DNA of 64,000 bases from contig OX335650.1 in assembly GCA_946894095.1 (NCBI GenBank), positions 5,518,001 through 5,582,000 of the forward strand, read 5' to 3'. This document shows positions 45,976 to 55,437 of the stretch, piece by piece (within the stretch, counting starts at the first letter, position 1; each line of letters starts with the position of its first letter). A program made the position numbers and the translations under genes. Origin of the DNA: Incurvaria masculella (Eukaryota > Arthropoda > Insecta > Lepidoptera > Incurvariidae). Under the pieces are notes generated by a model. It was not told the DNA's origin, did not search any database, and saw only the letters and a list, made by a program, of their open reading frames with translations.

Positions 45976-47033
45976 GGTATAAATTTAGTGGGACCAATAG
46001 TTTGTATTCTTTTTAAGTGCCAAAACTCACGCAGCGCAAAGCAAGCTCGCGAACCATTCAAATCTATACCTCAGGTGTAAAATCGAAAATCGTATTTCCA
46101 TTAAACAATACTTAAGACGTTAAAGTTTGGAATTGCCGGTGGAAAATAAAACCACCCGTTAAGTTTAATGAAGTTCCGTCGCTGAAAAAACACAATACAA
46201 ATACATGTGCAGCTAAGAATTGAGCCGAGGCGCAACAACAGTTAGGGACGGTGGCATGCGGGATGTTGCATCAATTACAATGTATTATTATTGTATTATA
46301 AATAAAATATACATTACAAAATATTGCATGTTTTACACCCTGTAACAAAACGGTAGTGTGTTAACCCATTGGCGAGCCACATTTGGCAAATATTATGCAA
46401 GAAATTTTAAAAGGGATGTATGCTAGCAGATTAGTGAAAATTGTGTTGTTACTTAGAGGATCAGAGCTAATTCAAAGTTTCAGCTGAGGGTTTAAATCAA
46501 TAATTAAGTGGTCATAAATAAGGTTTAATAAAGAATTAAAGAAAAGGCAGAGTTACCCAATTAAAATAGCTTTGATTGAAACCATATACTCATTTTTCAG
46601 CCAATATGTCACCCTTTATAATATTTTTGCCTTTTGCCATTATGTGTTATGTCTTATTTTAGGAATCACAGACACAACTGATCAAAGAAATACTAACATC
46701 AACGTTACAACCTGCCTTACTTTGTTTATACATAGCCTACACCCATACACACTCACTACAAGCACACAAAATACTAACATAACATCTACGTGTAGCTGGG
46801 CAATGCCTAGAACGATTATAACTAAACATACATCACAGACAAACTATCAATACGTACGATTACACACAATATACTGTTCACAATACATTCACTCAAATCA
46901 CTATATACATATACCGTTCACTTCTCTCTATTACAACACGAGCACCCAGGATTACTTGTCATTTACATCTGAAAATAATTCACTGTATTATCATGCTTCG
47001 CTATACAAATGTGATCATATCAAAACATGTACA

Positions 47034-47336
47034 ATGAGCCACTTCCAAGCACAGCGCGAGCGAACGCCGAGAGTTGCTTTGACAAATGAAGTAGTTCGGC
47101 TGATCCGCCGTCGCATGCGACGCGGCGAGCGAGCCGCTGCGGCCGCCAGTCAGAGCCATCTGAAACCTGTTTTGGAATTTCAGATAAACAAGAGTAATGG
47201 GTCCGGCTCAGTGTTCAATTACCACAGTACTCACATATTTTTAACAGATACTTCGTTTTTTCAATCAAACTCTCATATACCGATGGCACTCCTTCCTAGG
47301 ATAAAATCAAATCCAAACAGAGACTGGCATAGATAA
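47034..47336 (+). CDS. Probable N-terminal part of LINE ORF2 (basic leader)
   Basis: From ATG 47034 the frame reads MSHFQAQRERTPRVALTNEV and then a basic run RRRMRRGERAAAAAS, the kind of arginine-rich segment found just before the endonuclease in CR1/jockey-group ORF2 proteins. It stops at 47334-47336, while the endonuclease frame, one register away, is open from 47305. The two frames thus overlap by about 30 bp, which fits a single indel in this copy; programmed frameshifting is possible but unsupported. The frame is open further upstream to 46572 with a Thr/Tyr/His-rich low-complexity sequence that I take for untranslated leader. Confidence 0.5.
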   Translation: MSHFQAQRERTPRVALTNEVVRLIRRRMRRGERAAAAASQSHLKPVLEFQINKSNGSGSVFNYHSTHIFLTDTSFFQSNSHIPMALLPRIKSNPNRDWHR

Positions 47337-47508
47337 TATTAATGTAGATCTTGATCAGTTCTATGAGCCTAATACTCTTGAATGTAACCCAGATAATTGT
47401 TTTCATATAATTCCAAGTAAAGACTATTCGATCAGGATTTTAACGATTAACATACGAAGCATTGAAAAAAATTTTGACAACTTTACTGTTCTATTACATA
47501 GACTTAAA

Positions 47509-50304
47509 ATGACATTCGAGGTGATTATATTAACAGAGTGTTGGCTAAAAGATTATTCTATCCCAAAATGCTTAGAGGGGTACACTTACCATAGTACCAA
47601 AAGATTATACAATCAAAATGATGGTGTAGTTGTGTATATAAGGAAGGGTATCAATGCTATAATCTCTGAACCTACACTTTCGGAAGGAAACTGTATGGTG
47701 GTAAAGTTTAAAAAACAACTTTCTGTTCTATGTATTTACCGACCTCCAAGCTTCAGGAATGCAAATAATTTTATTGAATCTCTGGACTCTTTATTAAAAA
47801 TGGAGAGTAATCAAAAAGGAATAGTCGTTACAGGTGACTTAAATATAGATATTACAAGTGAGTACAAACCATATGTTAATGATTACCTTTGTATGCTCGC
47901 AAGACATGGAATATTACCAGCTATTGACAAACCTACTAGACTAAACGCGTGTCTGGACCATTTTATGGTTAAAACCAAACACACCACGCGATCTGTAGTT
48001 GTCAATAGTGCTATCACCGATCACTCCGCAATTATATTAGGAATAGCAAACCCAAATAGCTTCCAAAGAGTGAAAGAATTAAGTAGGACAACGACGGACT
48101 TCAACAGTATTTTTAAAGAGATTACTCGAATAAATTGGGACCAAATAACAACATGCAATCATAGCGAAGAAGCGACAAACAGATTTGTTGATATTTTAAA
48201 ATCCTTAACGGAGAAGCACACATCTACCAAGAAAATCAAAAGCAAAGACTACATACTAACATCGTGGGTTACGCCAAACCTTCTTAAATCAATTCGGAAA
48301 AGGGACTCGTTATACAAAGAACACGTTAACGACAAACTTAATGCACAACTAAAATTAAAATATACGCGATACAGAAATGTATGCAATATTGCCCTTAAAA
48401 TAGCCAGAGAACATTATTTTCAGGGAAAAGTACATAAATATCTAAAAAACACGAAAAAAACATGGCAAATCATACAAGAAATAACTCATACAAAAAAGGG
48501 GAAAGATTTAAATGAAATTGGAGTTGAAAGGGGTAACGATGGTCTGACAGTACCAGACAAATTAAATATTTATTTCTCTAATGTTGGCAGTAACCTTGCG
48601 AAAACAATTATTTCTAATTTAAAAACAGATGAAGAATCTCTGAGTAGAAACATAAAACTGCCGACAGTACCGCCTCAGTCATCATCGTTCTTCTTTCAGC
48701 CAACAAGTGAAAAAGAAATTTTACGCATAATAAACGAATTAAAAGCTGAAAGTGCATCTGGAATAGATAAAATATCATCTCGCGTATTAAAAGATGCTCA
48801 AAATTACATTGCAAAACCTCTGACACATATATGTAACTTAAGTCTGTCGAGTGGAATTTTCCCGAATGCCTTCAAACATGCCATTTTAGTACCAATTTTA
48901 AAAAATGGAGACAAGACTGAAATGTCGAATTACAGACCAATATCTCTACTTAGTGCTATATCAAAAGTTTTGGAAAAAATAGTAAAAAAAAGGCTTCATG
49001 CCTTCCTTACTAAACATGAGCTCTATTCTAACAACCAATATGGATTCAGGGAAAACCATTCCACAGAAGATGCCGTATCAGGGCTTACTCAAGCTGTAAT
49101 TGATACCATTAACAGCAAAAAGCGATGTATTGCTGTTTTTCTTGACCTCGCTAAAGCTTTTGATACGGTATCATTAACTATCATCCTACGAAAAATGGAG
49201 CTCATTGGAATAAGGGGGGTTGCTCTAAATTGGTTCAAAAGCTACCTACACGATCGCACACAAAGAGTACGAGTGGGAACGGAACTAGGCTCAGCACTTC
49301 CAGTAAAATTTGGTGTACCACAGGGTAGTATACTTGGTCCAATACTATTTCTCATTTATGTAAACGACTTATGCAGTATTAATGTCCAAGGAATGAAATT
49401 GTTCTCATTCGCTGATGATACGGCGCTGTTATTTGAAGGAGAATCCTGGGTTCAGGCTATTAGAAATGCTGAAGAAGGACTAAAACAGGTAAAATCATGG
49501 CTTGATACAAACATACTGACTCTTAACGTTTCTAAAACTCAATACATTTCCTTCTCAATAACACAAGCTGCAAAAATGTCATCACAAATGACCTTAAAAT
49601 TGCATAATGACTCATGCAATTATTTTAATTCAACACCACCATTTGCTTGCGCATGTGAAGAAATACAACGAGTCAAAATAGTTAAATACCTTGGTACACA
49701 AATCGATGAAAATCTCAATTGGGATGCTTACATTAATAGCCTAACAAAGAGAGTTAGAAAACTTATTTATATATTTAAAGTAACCCGGAATATACTCGAC
49801 ATAACAACCCTTAAATCTCTATACTATGGACTCGGTCAAAGCATTTTGAGTTACTGCATTCTCGCTTGGGGAGCCGCGACCAAAACTTCTATTGAGCGAT
49901 TAGAAATAGCTCAAAAATGCGTACTGAAAATAATGACTAATCGACCCAAAAGATATTCCAGCCATGAACTTTTTCAGGATGTAAAAGTGTTATCTGTTAG
50001 AAAAATCTATATACAAAAAGTATGTTCATTTTTGCATTCATGGAAGGGAAAAGAAATTCTGAAACGGCCCGAACATAAATATGACACAAGCCTAAGACAA
50101 AATTGTTACAACCAACCTACTACAACGTCACGCTTTTCACAAAGGTCATTGCAATGGCTCGGACCAAGAATATACTGCGCTCTAAACACACGAATTGAAA
50201 GATATCTCTATTTTAATATGAGTACATATAAGAAAAAAATTACTACTTTGCTTTTGGATATGTCTGTATGTGATGTTGAAAAACTCTTCAGTGTCGTAGT
50301 CTGA
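47509..50304 (+). CDS. LINE ORF2: endonuclease and reverse transcriptase, 931 codons
   Basis: The protein makes the nick that primes target-primed reverse transcription and copies the LINE RNA. Endonuclease motifs: catalytic E10 (TECWL), GDLNID from 109, TDHSAI from 170. Reverse transcriptase: NYRPISLLS from 474, NQYGFR, motif A LDLAKAFD ending at D552, motif B GVPQGSILGP from 602, motif C FADDT from 634, then thumb and a C-terminal YLGTQIDENLNW. The frame is uninterrupted. The ATG at 47509 is not the true start: the upstream in-frame sequence ILTINIRSIEKNFDNFTVLL (47446-47505) is the conserved first strand of the endonuclease, so translation should begin further upstream, across the frameshift near 47305-47336. 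All catalytic residues I checked are intact, so this could be a recently active copy. Confidence 0.92.
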   Translation: MTFEVIILTECWLKDYSIPKCLEGYTYHSTKRLYNQNDGVVVYIRKGINAIISEPTLSEGNCMVVKFKKQLSVLCIYRPPSFRNANNFIESLDSLLKMESNQKGIVVTGDLNIDITSEYKPYVNDYLCMLARHGILPAIDKPTRLNACLDHFMVKTKHTTRSVVVNSAITDHSAIILGIANPNSFQRVKELSRTTTDFNSIFKEITRINWDQITTCNHSEEATNRFVDILKSLTEKHTSTKKIKSKDYILTSWVTPNLLKSIRKRDSLYKEHVNDKLNAQLKLKYTRYRNVCNIALKIAREHYFQGKVHKYLKNTKKTWQIIQEITHTKKGKDLNEIGVERGNDGLTVPDKLNIYFSNVGSNLAKTIISNLKTDEESLSRNIKLPTVPPQSSSFFFQPTSEKEILRIINELKAESASGIDKISSRVLKDAQNYIAKPLTHICNLSLSSGIFPNAFKHAILVPILKNGDKTEMSNYRPISLLSAISKVLEKIVKKRLHAFLTKHELYSNNQYGFRENHSTEDAVSGLTQAVIDTINSKKRCIAVFLDLAKAFDTVSLTIILRKMELIGIRGVALNWFKSYLHDRTQRVRVGTELGSALPVKFGVPQGSILGPILFLIYVNDLCSINVQGMKLFSFADDTALLFEGESWVQAIRNAEEGLKQVKSWLDTNILTLNVSKTQYISFSITQAAKMSSQMTLKLHNDSCNYFNSTPPFACACEEIQRVKIVKYLGTQIDENLNWDAYINSLTKRVRKLIYIFKVTRNILDITTLKSLYYGLGQSILSYCILAWGAATKTSIERLEIAQKCVLKIMTNRPKRYSSHELFQDVKVLSVRKIYIQKVCSFLHSWKGKEILKRPEHKYDTSLRQNCYNQPTTTSRFSQRSLQWLGPRIYCALNTRIERYLYFNMSTYKKKITTLLLDMSVCDVEKLFSVVV

Positions 50305-50666
50305 TGCAATCTACCTAATATATGCTCAAATAAAAAAAAACCTTGCACAAACACACCCTCACACACCCACACATACACACACAAACTCCCTAACAATGCC
50401 TCACATTCACGCTTATAATACATAAAATGGATAATACATTCAACTCATCATATTCTACAACATACGATAGACAGTACAGTGTGCGTTCACCATTACTTTT
50501 TAATGTACTTTTATGTGCTATACCTAATGCGGCCTACTACACAGAATTTAGTTCTTCTGTAGGCTGCAACGTATAATTTTATTAACTACTGGTAGTTTTT
50601 TGTAAAATGTATTATAACATATTGTTTTTTTTTAGTTAATTATGTATATACGTGTGTTTTTGGAAA

Positions 50667-50694
50667 AATAAATTGAATTTGAATTTGAATTTGA
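50667..50694 (+). terminator. Poly(A) signal and (TTGAAT) tail of the LINE
   Basis: AATAAA at 50667-50672 is followed directly by three TTGAAT units and TTGAG. Short tandem tails replace poly(A) in several LINE clades. Confidence 0.8.
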
Positions 50695-50739
50695 GTTATG
50701 TAGCGCCAAATGGTACTATGGCAGGATTGTATATGCATA

Positions 50740-50900
50740 TAGAACGACAGATGGCATACGCTAGGCCCTTAACGAGGTCTCGACGACGTCCATGAGATTT
50801 TAAACTTTTACAGGGTCTACGAGAACCATGCCGGCCATGTGCTTCACACCATGTATTAGCCCTCATAACTTTGGAGGGAGCGAAGTGAATCAATATATTC
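50740..50900. repeat. Repeat family D, copy 3
   Basis: AGATGGCATACGCTAGGCCC, TTAACGAGGTCTCGACGACG, TCCATGAGATTTTAAACTTT, ACAGGGTCTACGAGAACCAT, GCTTCACACCATGT match 13910-14120 and 27687-27850. It lies just past the LINE tail. Confidence 0.6.
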
Positions 50901-51453
50901 TTAGGGGCCACAACAGTCAAGCATGTTTAAAAAAAATCCCTTATAATGTCCTGATCAATTCATCATTGGTCAAAGTATCTCAAACGTCTACCTTCCTTTT
51001 TTTTTGAGAATATAAAACAAAAAATATAAGTATATAAAATAAAACTAGGTTTAAATAACGACAATAACAATAGTTTCCAAAGACTCTAATTTGTAATTAC
51101 AAAAGAAATAAAGCTTGTATCTTCAAGAAGTGACCAGCATTCGCAATATTAATGCCTCATTGGATAGTTAATAAACACCTATTATCTTGTTCGCACATTC
51201 ATATTCACGATAGCTGAAGGATTTGTATAAACACATGACATTTTAAAGGTTGATTGTCACCTCTTGCGCGCCGTTTTCGGAACACGAGTGTTGGAGCAAA
51301 TTGAGTTTGTATTCGGCGCTCAGGTGAAACTGTAATCTCCTTACCTGCAACTTTCCCGGATATTTTCTCTGCCAATTTCGCGAACCAGCGCCGCCGCCTC
51401 CGCTGCCATAGCGCCGCCACTGGCACACATCGCACATTCCCAAAGCAGTGTTT
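50901..51453. other. Unannotated stretch
   Basis: AT-rich, then a GC-balanced segment at 51260-51440 with CGCCGCCGCCTCCGC. Minus-strand frames (51205-51482) are overlapping shadows. Nothing recognised. Confidence 0.35.
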
Positions 51454-51748
51454 TTTAGGGTTCCGTACACAAAGGGTGCCAACGGAACCCTGTTACTAAG
51501 ACTCCGCTGTCCGTCCGTCCACTCGTCCGTCCGTCTGTCACAGGGCTGTATCTCATAAACCGTAATAGGTAGGTAGCTGAAAATTTTACAAAATATGTAT
51601 TTATATTGCCGCTATAACAGCTTGCAGTAATAAAAAAATAAAGGGGAGCCCCATGCAAAAAACGTGTTTTTGCATGTTTTTGTGTTAAATATTGTACGAT
51701 GGTGGGAACCTTTTGTGTGCGAGTCCGACTCGCATTTGGCCGGTTTTT
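51454..51748 (-). repeat. GGAC repeat copy
   Basis: TTTAGGGTTCCGTACACAAA, GGGTGCCAACGGAACCCTGT, TACTAAGACTCCGCTGTCCG, CGTCCGTCTGTCACAGGGC, TTGCCGCTATAACAG, ending GACTCGCATTTGGCCGGTTT. Confidence 0.9.
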
Positions 51749-51904
51749 ATAGAACTGGATATGGAGGTTGGCCATCCACCACACAGTTCCCTGTGACTTA
51801 CCGGTAACTTTACCAGTGAGTCATTGGTGAGTCAGTGAATCACATGCGAATATGGACTTTGTGATTAGATCTTCCATTAATATGAGCCGGCGACATTGAA
51901 CTGC

Positions 51905-52042
51905 ATTAAACATTTAAATTGTTTCATTGCCGCTTTAACCATCTTTCATCGAATGGAGTGCTACAAACCCTAGTAAGTAGGAAGGGACCTATAGTTTACA
52001 TGGGTTCTGAATCACGGAGGGAACCGCATTCTCAATAAAAAT
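51905..52042 (-). mobile_element. SINE fragment
   Basis: TTCATTGCCGCTTTAACCAT, CTTTCATCGAATGGAGTGCT, AGTAGGAAGGGACCTATAGT, GGGTTCTGAATCACGG. Minus orientation, missing the GGGCGGG segment. Confidence 0.65.
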
Positions 52043-52673
52043 AAACTTTCCGTTTTAGTAAAAATTTAAGGATAGAGTGATTGTTTCAAGTGTGCCTTCA
52101 TGAACAAATCAGAAACTTTAAGAAATAGCGAAAAACACCCAAAGGAGTCATAGGATCCAATAAAAAATACTCAATTTTTTTATATATTTTTTTATTTTTA
52201 GCTGGGTGTCTAAATTGTTAATTTTGAGATAAACAACTCATTCTGTATAACTCACTGCACCACCACCACCGGCACTGCACCAGTCAATGGTGTCAATTAC
52301 ATGCATCTTCACTTATCAAATTATCTACAAAAAATGTATTATGGCCTTTAACCGTGAAGAAATAATACAATTTTGATATTAGAACTTGATGTTATGATCC
52401 CGAGTCTATAGGTGTGTTAAGGCGTACCTTAACTAATAACATTTTCTGTTTCAAATTCAATTAAATTCTTTTTTTTTTATCATGGCTGTCGTAAACTACA
52501 GTTGATTTTCATATTAGACAGTAAAGTCTTGATTGCGTAAAGTCAGCCCGGATTTGACAAGAGTTTTTTATTTTCAATCAAACCAATGGTAATGATTTGA
52601 TAGTTTCTGTCTTCGATTAATTTAAGGTTATTTAAATTATTGCAGTAATTTTTTTTGGTTCTTAAATTTCATC
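52043..52673. other. Unannotated stretch
   Basis: AT-rich with a short CCACCACCACCGGCACTGCA run near 52259. Nothing recognised. Confidence 0.4.
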
Positions 52674-53040
52674 TTAAGGCTGTTCCGAACCATACAAAGT
52701 TGTTTATATACATTTCGCAAAAAGTATTGCACTTTAAGCCACGAATTCATTATAAATGCTAAATATAGCTGTAGTAGCTGCGGCGAAAACATTTTCAAAA
52801 TTGCAGGTTTATTGGTTTTGTTATTTTTTTTAAATAAGATTATTATATAACAGCGCCATCTAACGGTGTAAAACTTCTAATCGCTAATTACAACAAAACC
52901 TTCAAACCTGAAATTGTGAAAATGTTTTCGCCGTAACTATTATGGTTACATTTAATATGTATAATTAATTCGTGGCTTAAAGTGCAATCTTTTTTGCGTT
53001 CTGTGTTAAAACCACTTTGTATGTTCCGGACAACCCTTAA
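52674..53040. mobile_element. Palindromic MITE, TTAA-bounded, copy 2
   Basis: TTAAGGCTGTTCCGAACC at left, GGACAACCCTTAA at right; inner CGCAAAAAGTATTGCACTTT pairs with AAAGTGCAATCTTTTTTGCG, and GCGGCGAAAACATTTTC with AAAATGTTTTCGCCG. The centre (ACAGCGCCATCTAACGGTGT) is inverted relative to copy 1. Confidence 0.8.
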
Positions 53041-53105
53041 ACAGGATCAGAACCAGCGACCCTAAGATTAAATATCCGCTGCACTACCCAAACCCTATCA
53101 TGCTC
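53041..53105 (-). repeat. tRNA-like SINE head fragment
   Basis: On the minus strand GGGTAGTGCAGCGGATATTT and, further on, GGTCGCTGGTTCTGATCCTG give A-box- and B-box-like spacing. The T stem is weak. It lies next to the MITE with no recognisable SINE body. Confidence 0.35.
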
Positions 53106-53799
53106 TACTTTTTGTTCTTCCAAGCGTATTAAAAATCTTTATTGCAGATGAAACTGTTTAACCCTACATTTATATCATTCGACTTATAGTCGGCCGAATG
53201 CTGGTTGCCGTGCGTCTTAATTCCTTAAAAATGGCGTCCATCCGCAATATTTAAAACCTTTAGGTTATATGGAAAACACTCAAATAACATGACCTCAGGC
53301 GTAAATATACGACCAATAGTATGACAAATAAATGCAAAACTTGTACATTGAAATTTTGATGAATACTATCCTTATTTTTGAGGTATTCTCAGCATTCAAC
53401 GTATTTTAAAATGGCATCTGCATTTGGTTTTAAAAACCTTTAATTAGTGAAATTTCCGTGTGAATTGTGTAAGTTTCGTCGAAGATTTTGTTTTGTCAAA
53501 TTTCGAAAACAAAATATGTTTAAGGACTTTCTGAGACCAAGTACCCGTATACCCAAATAGTGAATTATCAAGTAGCGTGTTCCCCGTATTTATGTGCGAG
53601 GATCCAGGGCTCACACACGGAATAATATTTAATGGACAGGGACAGAAACAGGATTATGGAGCGAGCCTTCGTCAAAGCCAGCGTCGCAACATAATAATTA
53701 CTGAACTACCTATAATGTAATATTTATAAGCTCGCAGGGTTAACGTCGCGCTCGGTCCGACTGGTAATAGAACGACTGACATTCTATGCACGTGAATAC
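53106..53799. other. Unannotated stretch
   Basis: AT-rich, with a GC-balanced segment at about 53590-53790. No gene recognised. Confidence 0.4.
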
Positions 53800-54092
53800 T
53801 TTTTAAGGTTCCGTTACAAAGGGTATCAACGGAACCCAATTACTAAGCCTCCGATGTCCTTCCGTTCGTCCGTCCGTCTGTCTGTCTCAGTTCTGTTTCT
53901 CATGAACCGTAATAGGTAGGCTGCTGATTATTTCACAAAGTGTGCATTTATTTTGCCGCTATTACAAAAAATAGGTAATATTTAAAAATAATAAAAATTA
54001 AATACAAAAAACGTGATTCTTGTGTGAAACGTGAAACCTTGTACGACGGTACCGAACCCTTCGTGTGCGAGTCCGACTCGCACTTGGCCGAT
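53800..54092 (-). repeat. GGAC repeat copy
   Basis: TTTTAAGGTTCCGTTACAAA, GGGTATCAACGGAACCCAAT, TACTAAGCCTCCGATGTCC, CCGTCCGTCTGTCTGTCTC, TTTTGCCGCTATTAC, ending GTCCGACTCGCACTTGGCCG. Confidence 0.9.
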
Positions 54093-55329
54093 TGACTTAG
54101 GTGTTCCTTATTTTTAAAAATGAATCATGTTGTCCAAGTGCATATTATGCTAGAAGCGATACAGTTTTCATTCGAAAAATAGAACAGTTACATGGTAAGT
54201 GGTCTACCTTTTGTAGACCATGGGTTTCTCCTCAAAGGGTGCTAATCCTTCCATTTCGGAACCACGGCTTCGCGCGCGTGATCAATTAAAGTTTGCGATG
54301 CACGCCGCGGAACACTATACACTGCTCGCACAATACACCTATCCTGTTGTATAGTTAAGGCTTCTGTAGTGAAGTTAATGAAAATCCACCCTTTGTCCAT
54401 TGGCCAAGTCACAATTTTGCACGGCGACTGCCATTAAACTAGCGAAATTGTCTTCCAGGCCCTAAAGAATCCCTATCCCTAAAAGTAGTCAGATTTCAAT
54501 ATATTTTTGTATTACTTGAGAAAGCTTCATTTCTTTTTCTTTGTAAATATCTGTAGTTTTCACTAAAGGAAATTATAATATAAAGGTCAAAAGAGACAAC
54601 TTTTTCAAATGTTTTTTTTGCCAATATTTTCCAAACCAAAAGGTATATTAAAAAAATCAAAACTTATAGCCGAAGATTTTGACAATATATTATAGATTCC
54701 AAAATTCAAAAACAAAGTAAGTCATTAAGAGCATGTAAGTCCCGAAATATGGGGAATTGATAGGGTAACGGCTCTCTTAATGTACGTGTATGTAATTATT
54801 CAATCATAAACGATATGAAAACCGAACAAAAATGTATGTCAAAGACCAATGGTTTTCAGGAAAATTAATTCATCAAGATAAACATTACCTTATTCCGGTG
54901 TGTGTTTTCATAAATCTCACAACGATCCTACATTTTCGGTACAAAAACAGTAATAATCTAAAATAAACGGTGAAAGGGTTGAATATGATGTTACCGAAAG
55001 GTTTCAATGTAAACATGTCATGGAAAAATAAAAATGTTTGTGAACATTGAAATAAATCACATCTAAAATGTATTTCCCACGTTATTTCACTATTAAGCAA
55101 TATGTATAAATAAGCAGGTAATGTATGTGGTCAGTACATAAAACACAAGTGTATTTCCGATTTTTAAACTGATTCGGTTCACATTTTGACCGTGTTCATA
55201 TCTTTAGCTTTGTAATGTTTTTTGGGGTGATAACGAGGCGATTGCGTCCAGTTTCATAAACACCAAGTAAAACATAATTAAATTATGTTTAAAAATAACG
55301 AATATATTTGGATAATATCGATAAAACTG
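54093..55329. other. Unannotated stretch
   Basis: GC-balanced near 54250-54450, otherwise AT-rich. The frame at 54101 starts next to the GGAC repeat and has no motif. Confidence 0.4.
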
Positions 55330-55437
55330 AAGGGCCTTTTTCACCTACTGCTGATTAGCTTAATCGCTAATTTGAAGCATAGCAGTTTGCAGTCAATAAC
55401 AACACAAGATAATCAGCATTTTAGTAATAAAGGCCCT
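55330..55437. mobile_element. Short MITE, copy 2
   Basis: AAGGGCCTTTTTCACCTACT, GCTGATTAGCTTAATCGCTA, AAGATAATCAGCATTTTAGT, AATAAAGGCCCTC is the inverse of 40136-40253. Confidence 0.65.

Larger units (their letters stand above)
46572..50694 (+). mobile_element. Non-LTR retrotransposon (jockey/CR1 group), nearly intact
   Basis: One element with a leader, an ORF2 coding apurinic-type endonuclease plus reverse transcriptase, a ~390-bp 3' UTR, AATAAA and a TTGAAT tandem tail. The left boundary is set at the first long open frame and is uncertain; no target-site duplication was found by eye. Between 46572 and 47033 the leader is rich in A, C and T (ACACAC, CACTC, TACAAC), and the 3' UTR is similar (CACACCC runs at 50350-50385). 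No ORF1 with zinc knuckles is seen, so the copy may be 5' truncated or the family may lack one. Confidence 0.85.

Noticed and set aside
46572..47336. 254-codon frame as a separate LINE ORF1 (nucleic-acid chaperone)
   Set aside because: It lacks CCHC zinc knuckles or an RRM-like pattern. Only its last ~100 codons look biological and they resemble the basic leader of ORF2.
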